This document shows, in pieces, positions 1 to 8,553 of a DNA stretch of 52,050 bases. This stretch comes from Candidatus Tidjanibacter gallistercoris (GTDB lineage Bacteria; Bacteroidota; Bacteroidia; Bacteroidales; Rikenellaceae): positions 1-52,050 of the forward strand of contig DXFY01000062.1 in the NCBI GenBank assembly GCA_019114205.1. The letters run 5' to 3'. A program made the translations under genes and the position numbers. Within the stretch, counting starts at the first letter, position 1. Each line of letters opens with the position of its first letter. The notes beneath the pieces were generated by a model that was given only the letters and a program-made list of their open reading frames with translations, was not told where the DNA came from and searched no databases.

Positions 1-101
1 ATATAGGTATAATACGTATAATGCGTATAATCCGGATGACAAGAAATAAAACCTAATGCAAACAGGTAACCAACGAACAGGAATACAACAATCTTTTTCA
101 T
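1..101 (-). CDS. Lipoprotein, N-terminal part only (cut by window edge)
   Basis: Reading leftward from an ATG at 99-101, the first 33 codons give a lysine start (MKKIV), a hydrophobic stretch (VFLFVGYLFALGFI) and a cysteine at residue 21 in the setting FISC. This looks like a type II lipoprotein signal peptide. The mature part begins HPDY and then alternates Tyr, Thr and His (YTHYTYYTY) until the window ends, so a low-complexity tyrosine-rich segment directly follows the lipidated cysteine. The frame has no stop to the edge. The rest of the protein, and therefore its function, lies outside the window. The start was chosen because it is the only ATG before the hydrophobic segment. Confidence 0.6.
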   Translation of the reverse strand, partial: MKKIVVFLFVGYLFALGFISCHPDYTHYTYYTY

Positions 102-387
102 AGTCGTAAGGTTTTAACGGATTAGCAATAGGAACTTCTTTACTTAGAAGACGCATAACCGCCGCAATTCGTTGCAGCCGTTTTCACAAACGGAAGCATC
201 GTCTTCTGGATTTGCAATAACTATTGTCAGGGGGTACACGGGAGGAACAAACCGGGATTCGTTCCGTGTATGGCAGGGGGGCCGGAGCAGGTATTGGTAT
301 GGATATCGGAAAGAGACCGTTCGGCAGCGTTTGCGGAAGGGCACTTTGCATAAAGGCCGTGCGGCGGCCGGCGGGGAGAAGTCGGTA
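102..387. other. Intergenic stretch, no gene seen
   Basis: This spacer lies between the edge lipoprotein and the tRNA-Val terminator. The open frames here have no recognisable protein features and overlap one another in several frames. No consensus Bacteroidetes promoter was found for the lipoprotein at 101. Confidence 0.5.
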
Positions 388-420
388 TCAAAAAAGAAAA
401 CCACCCCATAAGAGGTGGCC
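388..420 (-). terminator. Intrinsic terminator after tRNA-Val
   Basis: On the minus strand a hairpin with arms CCACCTC and GGGGTGG (401-418) is followed directly by a T-rich run (TTTTCTTTTTT, complement of 390-400). It sits about 16 bases past the tRNA 3' end and would end the tRNA transcript. Confidence 0.75.
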
Positions 421-435
421 CGACTTTTCGTTTTG

Positions 436-510
436 TGGGAGCACAGGGATTCGAACCCCGGACCCTCTGCTTGTAAGGCAGATGCTCTGAACCAGCTGAG
501 CTATACTCCC
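436..510 (-). tRNA. tRNA-Val (anticodon TAC)
   Basis: The minus strand folds as a complete cloverleaf. The acceptor stem is GGGAGTA with TGCTCCC and the discriminator base is A at 436. The D arm starts AGCTCAGCTGGTTC, the anticodon stem TCTGC/GCAGA encloses loop CTTACAA with anticodon TAC, and the T arm contains GGTTCGAATCC. CCA is not encoded: the bases after the discriminator read CAA. The gene has its own consensus promoter (576-605) and terminator (388-420), so it is a single-gene transcription unit. Confidence 0.97.
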
Positions 511-575
511 TCGTGGTGCAATTGATAAACACTTACGGCTTCTGGAAACCATGTCATGTTTCCCAATTGCGAGTG

Positions 576-605
576 CAAATATAGGGCAATTTTCTCTCAC
601 TCCAA
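576..605 (-). promoter_or_regulatory. Consensus Bacteroidetes promoter for tRNA-Val
   Basis: Reading leftward, TTG (603-605) is followed by 19 bases and then TATATTTG (576-583). This matches the -33/-7 pattern TTG-N19-21-TAnnTTTG. Transcription would start near 570, about 60 bases before the mature tRNA. Confidence 0.8.
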
Positions 606-745
606 ATTTTCCGGCGACATTTTTCCGATTTTTTTCTTATTTCTTTTTAGGACACCTCACATTACAATGACTACGAACAACTTGCATCGCAACAAAAAAA
701 ATACTTTTTTACGGACCGTATCGCTCTGTCCGCAAGTCCGGCGCA

Positions 746-1678
746 TTATTTTCCCCAGCCGGTACCGTACCGTGCCCGATAAAAAACGCCGAGCGGCAGC
801 AATTTTCCCGCACGGTCGGGAAAAAACAGTTCGCCGAACTGCTCGGACGAAGGCACGGGGAACGACTGCCCGGCGATGCTTTTGGCCAGCAGTGCGGAGA
901 GTCCCATAGAGTACAGGTTGAGCACCAGGAAACCGTCCGCAGCCGACAGCAGGCAGGCACAGCATTCGAGCATCCCAGCCAAATCCTGCTCCAGCATCCA
1001 TTTCTCCCCTTCCGAGCCGCGACCGTACGCCGGCGGGTCGAGGACGATACCATCGTACCTCCTTCCCCGACGGACTTCGCGGCGAACGAATTTCATCGCA
1101 TCCTCCACCACCCAACGAATGCCGTCCAGTCCGCTCGCCTCCATATTGCCGCGCGACCAGGTGACAACCTGCCGTACGGAATCGACATGCGTCACGTCCG
1201 CTCCGGCGCTTCGGGCGGCGAGCGACGCCCCGCCCGTATAGGCGAACAAGTTGAGCACCCGCGGCTCCCGGCCCAGCCGGGCCTGCATGACGCGGACATT
1301 ATCGTATATGAACTTCCAGTTCTCGGCCTGCTCCGGGAATACCCCGACATGTTTGAACGAGGTGAGCCCCAACCGCATCCTCAAAGTCATGTCCCGATAA
1401 CGGTAGGCGATGTACCACTGTTCGGGCATCCCCGGCCGCAACAGCCACTTTCCGCGCTCCTCGCTGTTGGCGTCGCGCCGGAACACGGCCGTTGCCATCC
1501 GTTCCCACTCCCCTTCCGGCAGCGATTTGCGTCCTATCGCCTGCGGCTCCGGACGTACCGTCACGTACCGCCCGAACCGCTCCAGTTTCTCGAACCCGCC
1601 GCAGTCGATGAGTTCATAATCAGTCCACTCCGGGGAGAGGACTTCCGGGACATATCCGCTTTTCATATCGCTTGTCAT
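746..1678 (-). CDS. RlmI/RlmK-like class I SAM-dependent rRNA methyltransferase
   Basis: The 310-residue protein has the fold of the C-terminal part of RlmI/RlmK 23S rRNA methyltransferases. The SAM-binding motif I reads VLNLFAYTGGASLAA (about residue 140). An acidic motif follows (VTHVDS), and the catalytic region is IVLDPPAYGRG near residue 210. DPPAYG is the DPP-type motif of RNA methyltransferases. The N-terminal 120 residues are a family-specific extension, and no PUA domain is evident. It probably methylates a ribosomal RNA base, but the exact site cannot be told. It lies 34 bases downstream of the U32 gene on the same strand and is likely co-transcribed. The start at 1678 is the first ATG. 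A second Met at codon 5 is also possible. Confidence 0.85.
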   Translation of the reverse strand: MTSDMKSGYVPEVLSPEWTDYELIDCGGFEKLERFGRYVTVRPEPQAIGRKSLPEGEWERMATAVFRRDANSEERGKWLLRPGMPEQWYIAYRYRDMTLRMRLGLTSFKHVGVFPEQAENWKFIYDNVRVMQARLGREPRVLNLFAYTGGASLAARSAGADVTHVDSVRQVVTWSRGNMEASGLDGIRWVVEDAMKFVRREVRRGRRYDGIVLDPPAYGRGSEGEKWMLEQDLAGMLECCACLLSAADGFLVLNLYSMGLSALLAKSIAGQSFPVPSSEQFGELFFPDRAGKLLPLGVFYRARYGTGWGK

Positions 1679-1712
1679 TATTCATCCGCACTTCCGACAC
1701 CGACCGGAGGCA

Positions 1713-3572
1713 TCAATCGTCCCCCTCGAAAACCACGCGCATCATACATGCCTCGCAGTCGAATTCCAGCCGGTAGGTATAACGTCCGTGGCGCAGCCAC
1801 AACGGTGCACGCTCTGCTCCGCCGCGCCCCCTGAGGCACATGCCATTCTCGCGCCGCACGCAGAAAGGCGTGCGCATGACCGTCACGCCGCGCAGGTCGG
1901 CATGCAGGTCGTATCCCTGTGCCGCACCGCCCCCTCCGAAACGTTCGTAAAACCGACGGGCCAACCGGTTGGTCACATTCTCCGAAGCGTCCGGCACGCC
2001 GTAAGGATAGCGGCACGCTCCGTCCGGACGAGCCGGATACCGCTCCGGCCGGCGCTTCATGCGCCTGCGCAACAGTTCCTGCAGTCCCTCGCGGCGCAGG
2101 GCATTCAGTTCGGCGGCCCGCAGAAACGGCACCTCCGCACCGCCGGCCCCGAATGTCACTTCCGTCACATCGAACATCGTATCGCCCGAACGCGCCAGCT
2201 GCGTGCGCACGGTCTCCAGCATCCGTTCCGGTTCCCGTGCGGCACCGTTGCAGCACGGAGCGGAAACAGTCGCGGAGCATCCGTCGCCGTCCCGGAACGT
2301 AACCGATACCGCACCCTCCCCGAACGCCACGGAAGCCGCCACTGCGACAGCCCGGCGCGGGCGGGTACTTTCCAGCAGGTCGTTGAACCTGCGGTCGAAA
2401 TTCCGGTATATGTCCGTCCCGGCGGGAAGCCGCAGCTCCCGGTTGATGCGGATGCGCCGCCCCTCGGTCTCGTTCACGCGGGTTCCGGTCAGCACGCCGC
2501 CGTACAGGAAACAGATGCCGTCGCCGGGAACGAAAGAAGCCGCATCCGGCGCCTCGAACCATCCCGGCCCCGAACGCTCCACCCGGCAGACAAGGCTGCC
2601 GACCGCTTTCGGGGTATCGGGCGTGGAGACTCCCGCCCGGCGGCCGTCGAAAAAGTATTCGGTGCGCCCGCGGGAAAACGTCCGCGCGATGTCGGGCCAG
2701 AAGCCGACGTCGCTCTTCCCTTCGGAGGAGCGCACGAGACCGGGCCGCCGGGCCAACTCCGCATCGAGCCGCTGTCGATACCACGCAACGGCATTTTTCA
2801 CATAGGCCTCGTCCTTCAGCCGCCCCTCGATTTTGAACGACGTGACGCCCGCATCGAGCAGGTCGCCGAGCCGCGCGGAAAGGTCCATGTCCTTCACCGA
2901 AAGCAAATGCTTCCCGGCCTTCAGCACATTCCCCTGCGCATCGAGCAGGTCGTAGGAAAGGCGGCATGCCTGCATGCAGTCGCCCCGGTTCCCGCTGCGC
3001 GGCGACATGGTGCGGCTCATGTAGCACCTGCCGCTGTAACACACGCATATAGCCCCGTGCACGAAGCATTCCAGTTCCGCGTCCGTCGCCGCCCTGATTT
3101 TCCGGATTTCGGCCAGGGAGAGTCCCCGTTCGAGGATGACGCGCGAAAAACCGCAGCTGCCCAGAAAGGCGACCTTTTCGGGCGACGCATTGCAGGTCTG
3201 GGTAGAGGCATGCAGTTCGACGCCGTCGAGCCCCATCTCCAGGTAGGCCATGTCCTGCACGATGAGCGCATCCGCCCCGGCCTCCGTCACGCGCAGGGCC
3301 ATCCGGCGAGCTTCGTCGAGCTCGTCGTCGAACACGACCGTATTCATGGTCACATAAACGCGCACTCCGAAACGCCGGGCATACTCCGCCGCCGCAGCTA
3401 TGTCCTCCACGCTGTTGCCGGCCGCCTGCCTCGCGCCGAAACGCGGCCCGCCCATATAGACGGCATCCGCGCCGCAGTCGATTGCCGCGCGCGCACTCCG
3501 CAAGTCGCGGGCCGGCGCAAGCAGTTCGATTTTCCTGCGCGGCCGCAAATCTTCCGCTCCGCAAATTTTCAT
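1713..3572 (-). CDS. U32-family protein, RlhA/TrhP-type RNA hydroxylation factor
   Basis: The 619-residue protein opens KIELLAPARDLRSARAAID, the usual U32 start. It carries the full U32 signature ECFVHGAICVCYSGRCYMS near residue 165, with its three cysteines. The long C-terminal half matches the extended form (DUF3656) seen in E. coli RlhA (YdcP), which is needed to hydroxylate a cytidine of 23S rRNA. The shorter relative TrhP acts on tRNA. The family was first called a peptidase or collagenase, but RNA modification is the better-supported role. The open frame extends upstream to 3611. ATG 3572 was chosen because family similarity begins there and because the promoter motif at 3579-3586 lies inside the longer version. 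Confidence 0.88.
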   Translation of the reverse strand: MKICGAEDLRPRRKIELLAPARDLRSARAAIDCGADAVYMGGPRFGARQAAGNSVEDIAAAAEYARRFGVRVYVTMNTVVFDDELDEARRMALRVTEAGADALIVQDMAYLEMGLDGVELHASTQTCNASPEKVAFLGSCGFSRVILERGLSLAEIRKIRAATDAELECFVHGAICVCYSGRCYMSRTMSPRSGNRGDCMQACRLSYDLLDAQGNVLKAGKHLLSVKDMDLSARLGDLLDAGVTSFKIEGRLKDEAYVKNAVAWYRQRLDAELARRPGLVRSSEGKSDVGFWPDIARTFSRGRTEYFFDGRRAGVSTPDTPKAVGSLVCRVERSGPGWFEAPDAASFVPGDGICFLYGGVLTGTRVNETEGRRIRINRELRLPAGTDIYRNFDRRFNDLLESTRPRRAVAVAASVAFGEGAVSVTFRDGDGCSATVSAPCCNGAAREPERMLETVRTQLARSGDTMFDVTEVTFGAGGAEVPFLRAAELNALRREGLQELLRRRMKRRPERYPARPDGACRYPYGVPDASENVTNRLARRFYERFGGGGAAQGYDLHADLRGVTVMRTPFCVRRENGMCLRGRGGAERAPLWLRHGRYTYRLEFDCEACMMRVVFEGDD

Positions 3573-3578
3573 CGGAGG

Positions 3579-3610
3579 CAAAGATACATATAAAAAGGGG
3601 CAAATTGCCA
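3579..3610 (-). promoter_or_regulatory. Probable promoter of the U32 gene, almost no leader
   Basis: TATCTTTG (complement of 3579-3586) is a perfect -7 element. The -33 position holds TGG (3608-3610) at 21 bases rather than TTG. A start 4-6 bases downstream would fall within about 3 bases of the ATG at 3572. Confidence 0.5.
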
Positions 3611-3677
3611 TTTGCCCCTTTCGCAGGCGTTCCGGCCGCCCCGCCTACAGGAAAGACCGGCCATGACCCGACTGTGC

Positions 3678-4220
3678 CTATCCGACCAGAAGCTGTGCCG
3701 CCACCCGGTCGCGCTGCTGCCGGCCTGCGAGCAGTTCGACGAGCGTCAGCGCGAAATCGAGCGTCAGCCCCGGCCCGCGCCCCGTCACGACGTTGCCGTC
3801 CACGACCACCGGACGTTCCGTCTCCAGCACCGCACCGTCGAGGTATTTTTCAAAACCGGGGTAACAGGTAGCCCGTCGGCCGCGCAGGATGCCGAGCCCG
3901 CCCAATACCATGGGCGACGCACAAATGGCCGCCACCCGGCCGCCCGCATCGTAAAAGGCCCGCAATTCCCGTTTCAGTCCTTCATGACCGTCGTAGGCCG
4001 TCGTTCCGCCGGGAATCACCAGCAGCTCCGCCCGGTCGAAGCCGCCCTCTTCGAAAAGCATGTCCGCTGTCACGGGAATGCCGTGGCTGCCCGTCACCGT
4101 ACGTTCGCCCGTAAGCGACACGGTGCGCACCTCCACGCCCGCACGACGCAGCACATCGACCGTAGCAAGGGCCTCTATCTCCTCGAAGCCCGTGATGAGA
4201 AATAAGAATACCGTCTTCAT
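3678..4220 (-). CDS. DJ-1/PfpI family protein
   Basis: This 180-residue single-domain protein has the typical DJ-1/YajL length. It has the early glutamates GFEEIEA (E13/E14), the LLVIPGG strand near residue 70, and the nucleophile-elbow cysteine C100 in AAICASPMVLG. In the family this Glu-Cys pair supports glyoxalase/deglycase-like or redox-sensing activity. The bacterial YajL/ThiJ branch acts in oxidative and carbonyl stress, but the substrate cannot be told from sequence. The gene is monocistronic: it has a consensus promoter at 4251-4280 and about 30 bases of 5' leader. Confidence 0.9.
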   Translation of the reverse strand: MKTVFLFLITGFEEIEALATVDVLRRAGVEVRTVSLTGERTVTGSHGIPVTADMLFEEGGFDRAELLVIPGGTTAYDGHEGLKRELRAFYDAGGRVAAICASPMVLGGLGILRGRRATCYPGFEKYLDGAVLETERPVVVDGNVVTGRGPGLTLDFALTLVELLAGRQQRDRVAAQLLVG

Positions 4221-4250
4221 ATCGCGTTCGTTTTAATGAATCTCCTACCG

Positions 4251-4280
4251 CAAAGATAGAATAATTCCCCGCTTCCGCAA
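4251..4280 (-). promoter_or_regulatory. Consensus promoter of the DJ-1 gene
   Basis: Reading leftward, TTG (4278-4280) is followed by exactly 19 bases and TATCTTTG (4251-4258), a perfect match to the Bacteroidetes -33/-7 consensus. The ATG at 4220 lies 31 bases beyond. Confidence 0.85.
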
Positions 4281-4450
4281 CCACGGCAACGGCTCCAGCC
4301 GCGAAAGCCGGACAAAGGGCCGTGCATGCCCCATCAAAGCCGTAACTTGTTCTTCCGCTTCGTATGCGACGAACCGGACGCCTGCCGGTGCGGACAGCGT
4401 GTGCGCCGCGCCGAACATCCGGTACCCGTTCGGGAGCACGCTTGCCGGAC

Positions 4451-4488
4451 AAAAAACGAGGGGGCGGGAACTTCCCGGTTCCCGCCCC
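4451..4488 (-). terminator. Strong intrinsic terminator after the TPR gene
   Basis: On the minus strand a 10-bp GC-rich stem (GGGGCGGGAA with TTCCCGCCCC, 4461-4488) is followed by CTCG and six T residues (4451-4456). It lies about 30 bases past the stop of the TPR gene. Confidence 0.9.
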
Positions 4489-4516
4489 TCGTTCGGCAGC
4501 TTCTCCGCTTCGCGCG

Positions 4517-5482
4517 TCACGCTTTGGTCAGTATCTCTATCTGTGCCTTGGCATTGGCCACATTGTCGCCTTCGGTCACCTTACGGTAGGTAGCTACGGC
4601 GGCATCCTTGTTCTCGCTGTTCTGGTAAGCCGCCCCGAGCATGTAATAGATATCCGACCGGTCGGCGGCATTGGTCTGCGCCTCTGCGGCAGCATCGCCC
4701 CACTCGATGACGCGGGCCCAATCTTTATTGTTGGTAGCCACCTGAATACGCATCAGGCTGGCGGCAGCATTGTCCGGGTCCACGGAAAGAATGTCGCCCA
4801 GTACCGTATACGCTTCCTCGATATTGCCGGCCTCGACAGCCTCCGACGCCCGTATCGTCTGGTAATAGACAATTTTCTCCCGTGCCGCATCGGCGGGTTC
4901 CTTGTACCGGCTGTGGCGCGATTCGAGTTCCACGATGTCCCGGTATATCTTCATGCCGTTCTCATAGTCGCCCGAAGCCGCATAGCTCTCGGCCAGGTAC
5001 AGCGCCAGGTCGGTATCGGTCGGATTGGCTTCGTACCCTTTGGAGAAAATCTCGATGGCCTTGTCCCACTGCTGGTTGTTGAAGGCATCCGCACCCATCA
5101 CGGTATAAGTCTGCGAAATGAGCTTGCGGGAGTTGCCGAGCACCTTCACGTCCTGGAAAAGTTCGGCATACTGTACGGCGGAATCGAGTACGGTCAGCGC
5201 CTCGTCGAAACGGTTCTGCATGCAGAGCGACAGGCCGTACTGGAAATAGCAGGTAGGCAGCAGCTTCTGCGCCTGCTGTACGGTAGCCGAAGCATCGGCG
5301 CCCGCATTGAGCCCCATTTCGATGGTCTGTTCCAGAACGGGAATGGCGGCACCGAAATCCTTCGCCTGTATGAGGGCGGCTGCCTCGTTGTACTTGGTGT
5401 TTACCTCGCTGACCGTCTGAGCCGACAGCCCGGTCGCGGCAAACAACGCCGCTGCGGCCAGTAAAAACTTGATTTTCTTCAT
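4517..5482 (-). CDS. Secreted tetratricopeptide repeat protein
   Basis: This 321-residue protein starts with a clear signal peptide (MKKIKFLLAAAALFAATGLSAQ) that is probably cut after SAQ, placing it in the periplasm. The rest is helical TPR-like repeats, for example YNEAAALIQAKDFGAAIPVL, KAIEIFSKGYEANPTDTDLA and AYTVLGDILSVDPDNAAASL. These fit a protein-interaction scaffold with about six repeats and no catalytic domain. TPR proteins of this form are common in Bacteroidales, but the partner is not evident. It is bounded by a terminator. A TATATTTG element (complement of 5578-5585) about 95 bases upstream could be its promoter, but no TTG is well placed. Confidence 0.85.
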   Translation of the reverse strand: MKKIKFLLAAAALFAATGLSAQTVSEVNTKYNEAAALIQAKDFGAAIPVLEQTIEMGLNAGADASATVQQAQKLLPTCYFQYGLSLCMQNRFDEALTVLDSAVQYAELFQDVKVLGNSRKLISQTYTVMGADAFNNQQWDKAIEIFSKGYEANPTDTDLALYLAESYAASGDYENGMKIYRDIVELESRHSRYKEPADAAREKIVYYQTIRASEAVEAGNIEEAYTVLGDILSVDPDNAAASLMRIQVATNNKDWARVIEWGDAAAEAQTNAADRSDIYYMLGAAYQNSENKDAAVATYRKVTEGDNVANAKAQIEILTKA

Positions 5483-5601
5483 CTTTCTGACAGTTTTATA
5501 ATGTGTGTTGTGTGTCAGTTCCGGGGCGGGAACACCCGCAGCGAACGCCTCCGCGGACGTCCGGTCTGCAAAATTATCAAATATAGGGAATTACCCAAAT
5601 A

Positions 5602-6051
5602 TCACCTCCGCAGTTTTTTGAAAAAACCCTCCATCAGAGCGGCGCACTCGTCCGCGAGCACCCCCGCCGTCACCTGAGTTCTGGGGTGCAGCAGGCCACC
5701 TCCGAAAGCGGTGTAGCCCCGCTTCGGGTCGGCAGCGCCGTACACGATACGCCCTACCTGGGCCCATGCCGAAGCTCCCGCACACATGACGCAGGGTTCG
5801 ACGGTAACGTACAGGGTACAGCCGTTCAGGTATTTCCCGCCGGCAGCATGCATCGCCGCCGTCAGCGCCTGCATTTCGGCGTGCGCCGTAGCGTCCCGGA
5901 GCGTCTCGACGAGGTTGTGGCCCCGTCCCACGATGCTGCCGTCCGCCACGACGACGGCACCTATGGGCACCTCTTCCTTACTTAACGCTTTGCGGGCCTC
6001 GGAAATTGCCGCCCTCATAAAAAATTCGTCCTCCTGCCGTCCCTTCTCCAT
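5602..6051 (-). CDS. tadA: tRNA(adenosine-34) deaminase
   Basis: The 149-residue protein is a zinc cytidine/deoxycytidylate-deaminase fold enzyme. It converts A34 of tRNA-Arg(ACG) to inosine so that one tRNA reads CGU, CGC and CGA. The zinc and proton-shuttle residues are H57-A-E59 and the P86-C87-x-x-C90 motif, in AHAEMQAL and EPCVMCAGA. The following AWAQVGRIVYGAADPKRG is the TadA-type substrate loop. The frame stays open far upstream, but the protein begins at MEKGRQ (ATG 6049-6051), where family similarity starts, 26 bases after the promoter's -7 element. It is divergent from aspS, another tRNA gene. Confidence 0.95.
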   Translation of the reverse strand: MEKGRQEDEFFMRAAISEARKALSKEEVPIGAVVVADGSIVGRGHNLVETLRDATAHAEMQALTAAMHAAGGKYLNGCTLYVTVEPCVMCAGASAWAQVGRIVYGAADPKRGYTAFGGGLLHPRTQVTAGVLADECAALMEGFFKKLRR

Positions 6052-6076
6052 GAAAATTCGTACTTTTGAAACCCCG

Positions 6077-6107
6077 CAAATGTAGCATAAACGGGCGTGC
6101 GGAACAA
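6077..6107 (-). promoter_or_regulatory. Consensus promoter of tadA
   Basis: Reading leftward, TTG (6105-6107) is followed by 20 bases and TACATTTG (6077-6084). The tadA ATG lies 26 bases beyond the -7 element. The site lies in the divergent tadA-aspS spacer. Confidence 0.75.
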
Positions 6108-6180
6108 CTGTCCGCGCGCGGCAAAGCGCAATCCGGCGCATTTTATGCCCACGGGCGCGGGCTACTAAAACTCCAGCATT

Positions 6181-7938
6181 ATGTACAGGACTCATACGTG
6201 CGGCGAACTCCGCATCGAAAACGCCGGCACGGGCGTGACGCTTGCCGGGTGGATACAGAAAGTGAGAAACCTCGGCGCCATGACCTTCATCGACCTGCGC
6301 GACCGTTACGGCATCACGCAGCTCGTCGTGGACGAACAGACGCCCGCCGGGGTGCGTGCCGCGGCATCCGGACTGGGGCGCGAATACGTCATACAGGCCG
6401 AGGGGACGGTCAGGGAACGTTCCGCCAAAAACCCCAAGATGCCGACGGGCGACATCGAAATAGCCGTATCGGCGCTCCGGGTGCTCAACCGGTCGGAAGT
6501 GCCGCCGTTCACCATCGAAGAGCACAGCGACGGAGGCGACGAACTGCGCATGAAATACCGTTACCTCGACCTGCGCCGACCGCCCCTGCAGCGCAACATC
6601 CTCCTGCGCCACCGTATGGCGCAGAGCGTACGACGCTTCCTCGACGGGGAGGGCTTCCTCGAAATCGAGACGCCCTGCCTGATACGCTCCACGCCCGAAG
6701 GCGCGCGCGACTTCGTAGTGCCCTCGCGCATGAATCCGGGCGAATTTTACGCCCTGCCGCAGTCGCCGCAGACCTTCAAACAGTTGCTGATGGTCTCCGG
6801 CTACGACCGCTACTTCCAAATCGTGCGCTGCTTCCGCGACGAAGACCTGCGCGCCGACCGCCAGCCGGAATTCACCCAGATAGACTGCGAGATGTCGTTC
6901 GTCGAACAGGAGGACGTACTCGAAGTGTTCGAACGGTTCGCCAAATACCTTTTCCGCGAGACGCTCGGCATCGAATTCGACGGCGCCTTTCCGCGCATGC
7001 CGTGGAGCGAAGCGATGGCACGGTACGGTTCCGATAAGCCGGACATCCGTTTCGGCATGGAAATCAACGACCTCAGCACCCAGGCCCGCAGCAAGGGATT
7101 CGCAGTTTTCGATACGGCGGAATACGTGGGCGGCATCGCGGCGAAGGGATGCGCCGGATACACGCGCAAACAGATAGACGAGCTCACGGAGTTCGTGAAG
7201 CGTCCGCAGGTAGGCGCCAAAGGACTGGTATGGATACGTCTTGCGGAAGACGGCTCGGTCAAATCGAGTATCGACAAGTTCTTCGCGGCCGACGAGCTGC
7301 GGGCCTGGGCTGCGGCATGCGGCGCACAGGCAGGAGACCTGCTCCTCATCCTGGCGGGCGACCGCATGAAAACCCTCGCGGCCCTCAACGTCCTGCGCCT
7401 CGAAATGGGCGACCGGCTCGGTCTGCGCGACCCTGGCAAATTCGCCCCGTTGTGGGTGGTCGATTTCCCGCTGCTGGAGTGGGACGAAGAGACGCAGCGC
7501 TTCTATGCGATGCACCACCCCTTCACTTCGCCCAAGCCGGAAGACATCCCGCTTTTCGACAGCGACCCGGCGAAGATACGCGCCAACGCCTACGACTTCG
7601 TGGTGAACGGCACGGAAGTGGGCGGCGGCTCGATACGTATCTTCGACAGCGGACTGCAAAGCCGCCTGTTCGAAACGCTCGGCTTCTCGCACGAGGATGC
7701 CGAGAAACAGTTCGGCTTCCTGATGAATGCTTTCAAATACGGCGCACCGCCCCACGGCGGCATCGCCTTCGGCTTCGACCGCTTCTGCTCGCTCTTCGGC
7801 GGCGCGGACTCGATAAGGGACTTCATCGCTTTCCCGAAAAACAATGCCGGCCGCGACGTCATGGTGGACGCCCCGGCTCCGATTGCCGGCACCCAGCTCG
7901 ACGAACTGGGCCTGCGGGTCGCCGAACCGGAAAAATAA
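6181..7938 (+). CDS. aspS: Aspartate--tRNA ligase
   Basis: The 585-residue protein has the usual length of bacterial-type AspRS. An N-terminal OB-fold anticodon-binding domain ([23 protein letters not shown]) is followed by the class II catalytic core. Motif 2 is in [18 protein letters not shown] and motif 3 in [16 protein letters not shown] near residue 530. The bacterial GAD insertion lies between them (about 285-420). It charges tRNA-Asp with aspartate. This bacterial type can be non-discriminating (Asp/Asn), which the sequence alone does not settle. ATG 6181 fits the family N-terminus. An intrinsic terminator follows directly. Confidence 0.97.
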   Translation: MYRTHTCGELRIENAGTGVTLAGWIQKVRNLGAMTFIDLRDRYGITQLVVDEQTPAGVRAAASGLGREYVIQAEGTVRERSAKNPKMPTGDIEIAVSALRVLNRSEVPPFTIEEHSDGGDELRMKYRYLDLRRPPLQRNILLRHRMAQSVRRFLDGEGFLEIETPCLIRSTPEGARDFVVPSRMNPGEFYALPQSPQTFKQLLMVSGYDRYFQIVRCFRDEDLRADRQPEFTQIDCEMSFVEQEDVLEVFERFAKYLFRETLGIEFDGAFPRMPWSEAMARYGSDKPDIRFGMEINDLSTQARSKGFAVFDTAEYVGGIAAKGCAGYTRKQIDELTEFVKRPQVGAKGLVWIRLAEDGSVKSSIDKFFAADELRAWAAACGAQAGDLLLILAGDRMKTLAALNVLRLEMGDRLGLRDPGKFAPLWVVDFPLLEWDEETQRFYAMHHPFTSPKPEDIPLFDSDPAKIRANAYDFVVNGTEVGGGSIRIFDSGLQSRLFETLGFSHEDAEKQFGFLMNAFKYGAPPHGGIAFGFDRFCSLFGGADSIRDFIAFPKNNAGRDVMVDAPAPIAGTQLDELGLRVAEPEK

Positions 7939-7954
7939 TACGCTTCCAAAAGAG

Positions 7955-8001
7955 AAAACGGGCGGAACGCTTGCGGCGGGCAGGTGTTCCGCCCGTTTTT
8001 T
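7955..8001 (+). terminator. Intrinsic terminator after aspS
   Basis: The arms CGGGCGGAAC (7959-7968) and GTTCCGCCCG (7986-7995) form a 10-bp stem, followed by six T residues (7996-8001). The loop and 3' arm (7972-7995) recur almost unchanged at 9045-9068, beyond the two lipoprotein genes. Confidence 0.9.
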
Positions 8002-8103
8002 CCGCGCCCCGGCCTCTCTGCCGACGAAAACATGCCGTATCGTGCAACAAAACGAACGGAACAAGCATCTAATAACAAACCGAACCCGCAAAACCGAACC
8101 GTC

Positions 8104-8541
8104 ATGAAACGACTGCTCTCCTGCATTCTCGGCACCGCGGCGCTGCTGCTCGGCACTGCAACCGGCTGCATCCCGGAAGAAGAGGACTATTTCCTGCGGT
8201 GGATGCTGCTGAACGATACGGACACCGTACTCTATTTCGCTTTCGGCGACGGTATGCCCTTCGCCGCAGAACCCGGTGCATACCGACTGCTGGGGGCGGC
8301 AACCCTACCGCCGGATGCGGAACCCGATGCCGCACTGCTGTTCGAACGACATCCCGAATACCGGACGCTGTCGGTCTCCGTCGCCCCGGACGGCCCTCCT
8401 CTGCGGACTTGGAAAAAAGCATACGGCGACGCACCCGGCAGACAGTTCTTCGACAGTACGCAGTGGGCGGACGAAAACCGCGACAGCCACGACTGCGATT
8501 ATATTTTCCGAATAACGCCCGAAGACATCGCCGACGAATAA
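8104..8541 (+). CDS. Small lipoprotein of unknown function (first of a tandem pair)
   Basis: The 145-residue protein has a lipoprotein signal peptide (MKRLLSCILGTAALLLGTATGC, lipidated C22). The short mature domain starts with an acidic stretch, IPEEEDY. Its C-terminal half has the pattern RTW-(x)7-APGRQFFDSTQW, then DYIFRITPEDI. This parallels KVW-(x)7-EPGKQFYNRDSW and WTFTVTAADL in the next gene, so the two are paralogues that have diverged strongly. No enzymatic motif is visible. The frame is open from 7984, but ATG 8104 is the only start that gives a signal peptide. No consensus promoter was found after the aspS terminator. Confidence 0.8.
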   Translation: MKRLLSCILGTAALLLGTATGCIPEEEDYFLRWMLLNDTDTVLYFAFGDGMPFAAEPGAYRLLGAATLPPDAEPDAALLFERHPEYRTLSVSVAPDGPPLRTWKKAYGDAPGRQFFDSTQWADENRDSHDCDYIFRITPEDIADE

Positions 8542-8553
8542 AACCCTGCCGCC

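Noticed and set aside
1788..3593. A 601-codon plus-strand frame opposite the U32 gene
   Set aside because: It is antisense to a clear U32 protein with complete motifs, and its translation has no domain-like blocks.
4245..4418. Short minus-strand ORF (57 residues from MFGAAH) between the TPR terminator and the DJ-1 promoter
   Set aside because: It overlaps the DJ-1 promoter, has no promoter of its own, and shows no family-like features. The longer version begins inside the terminator.
5602..8091. An 829-codon minus-strand frame extending tadA across aspS
   Set aside because: Only the last 149 codons are protein-like (TadA). The rest is the antisense of aspS, open because of GC-rich codon bias.
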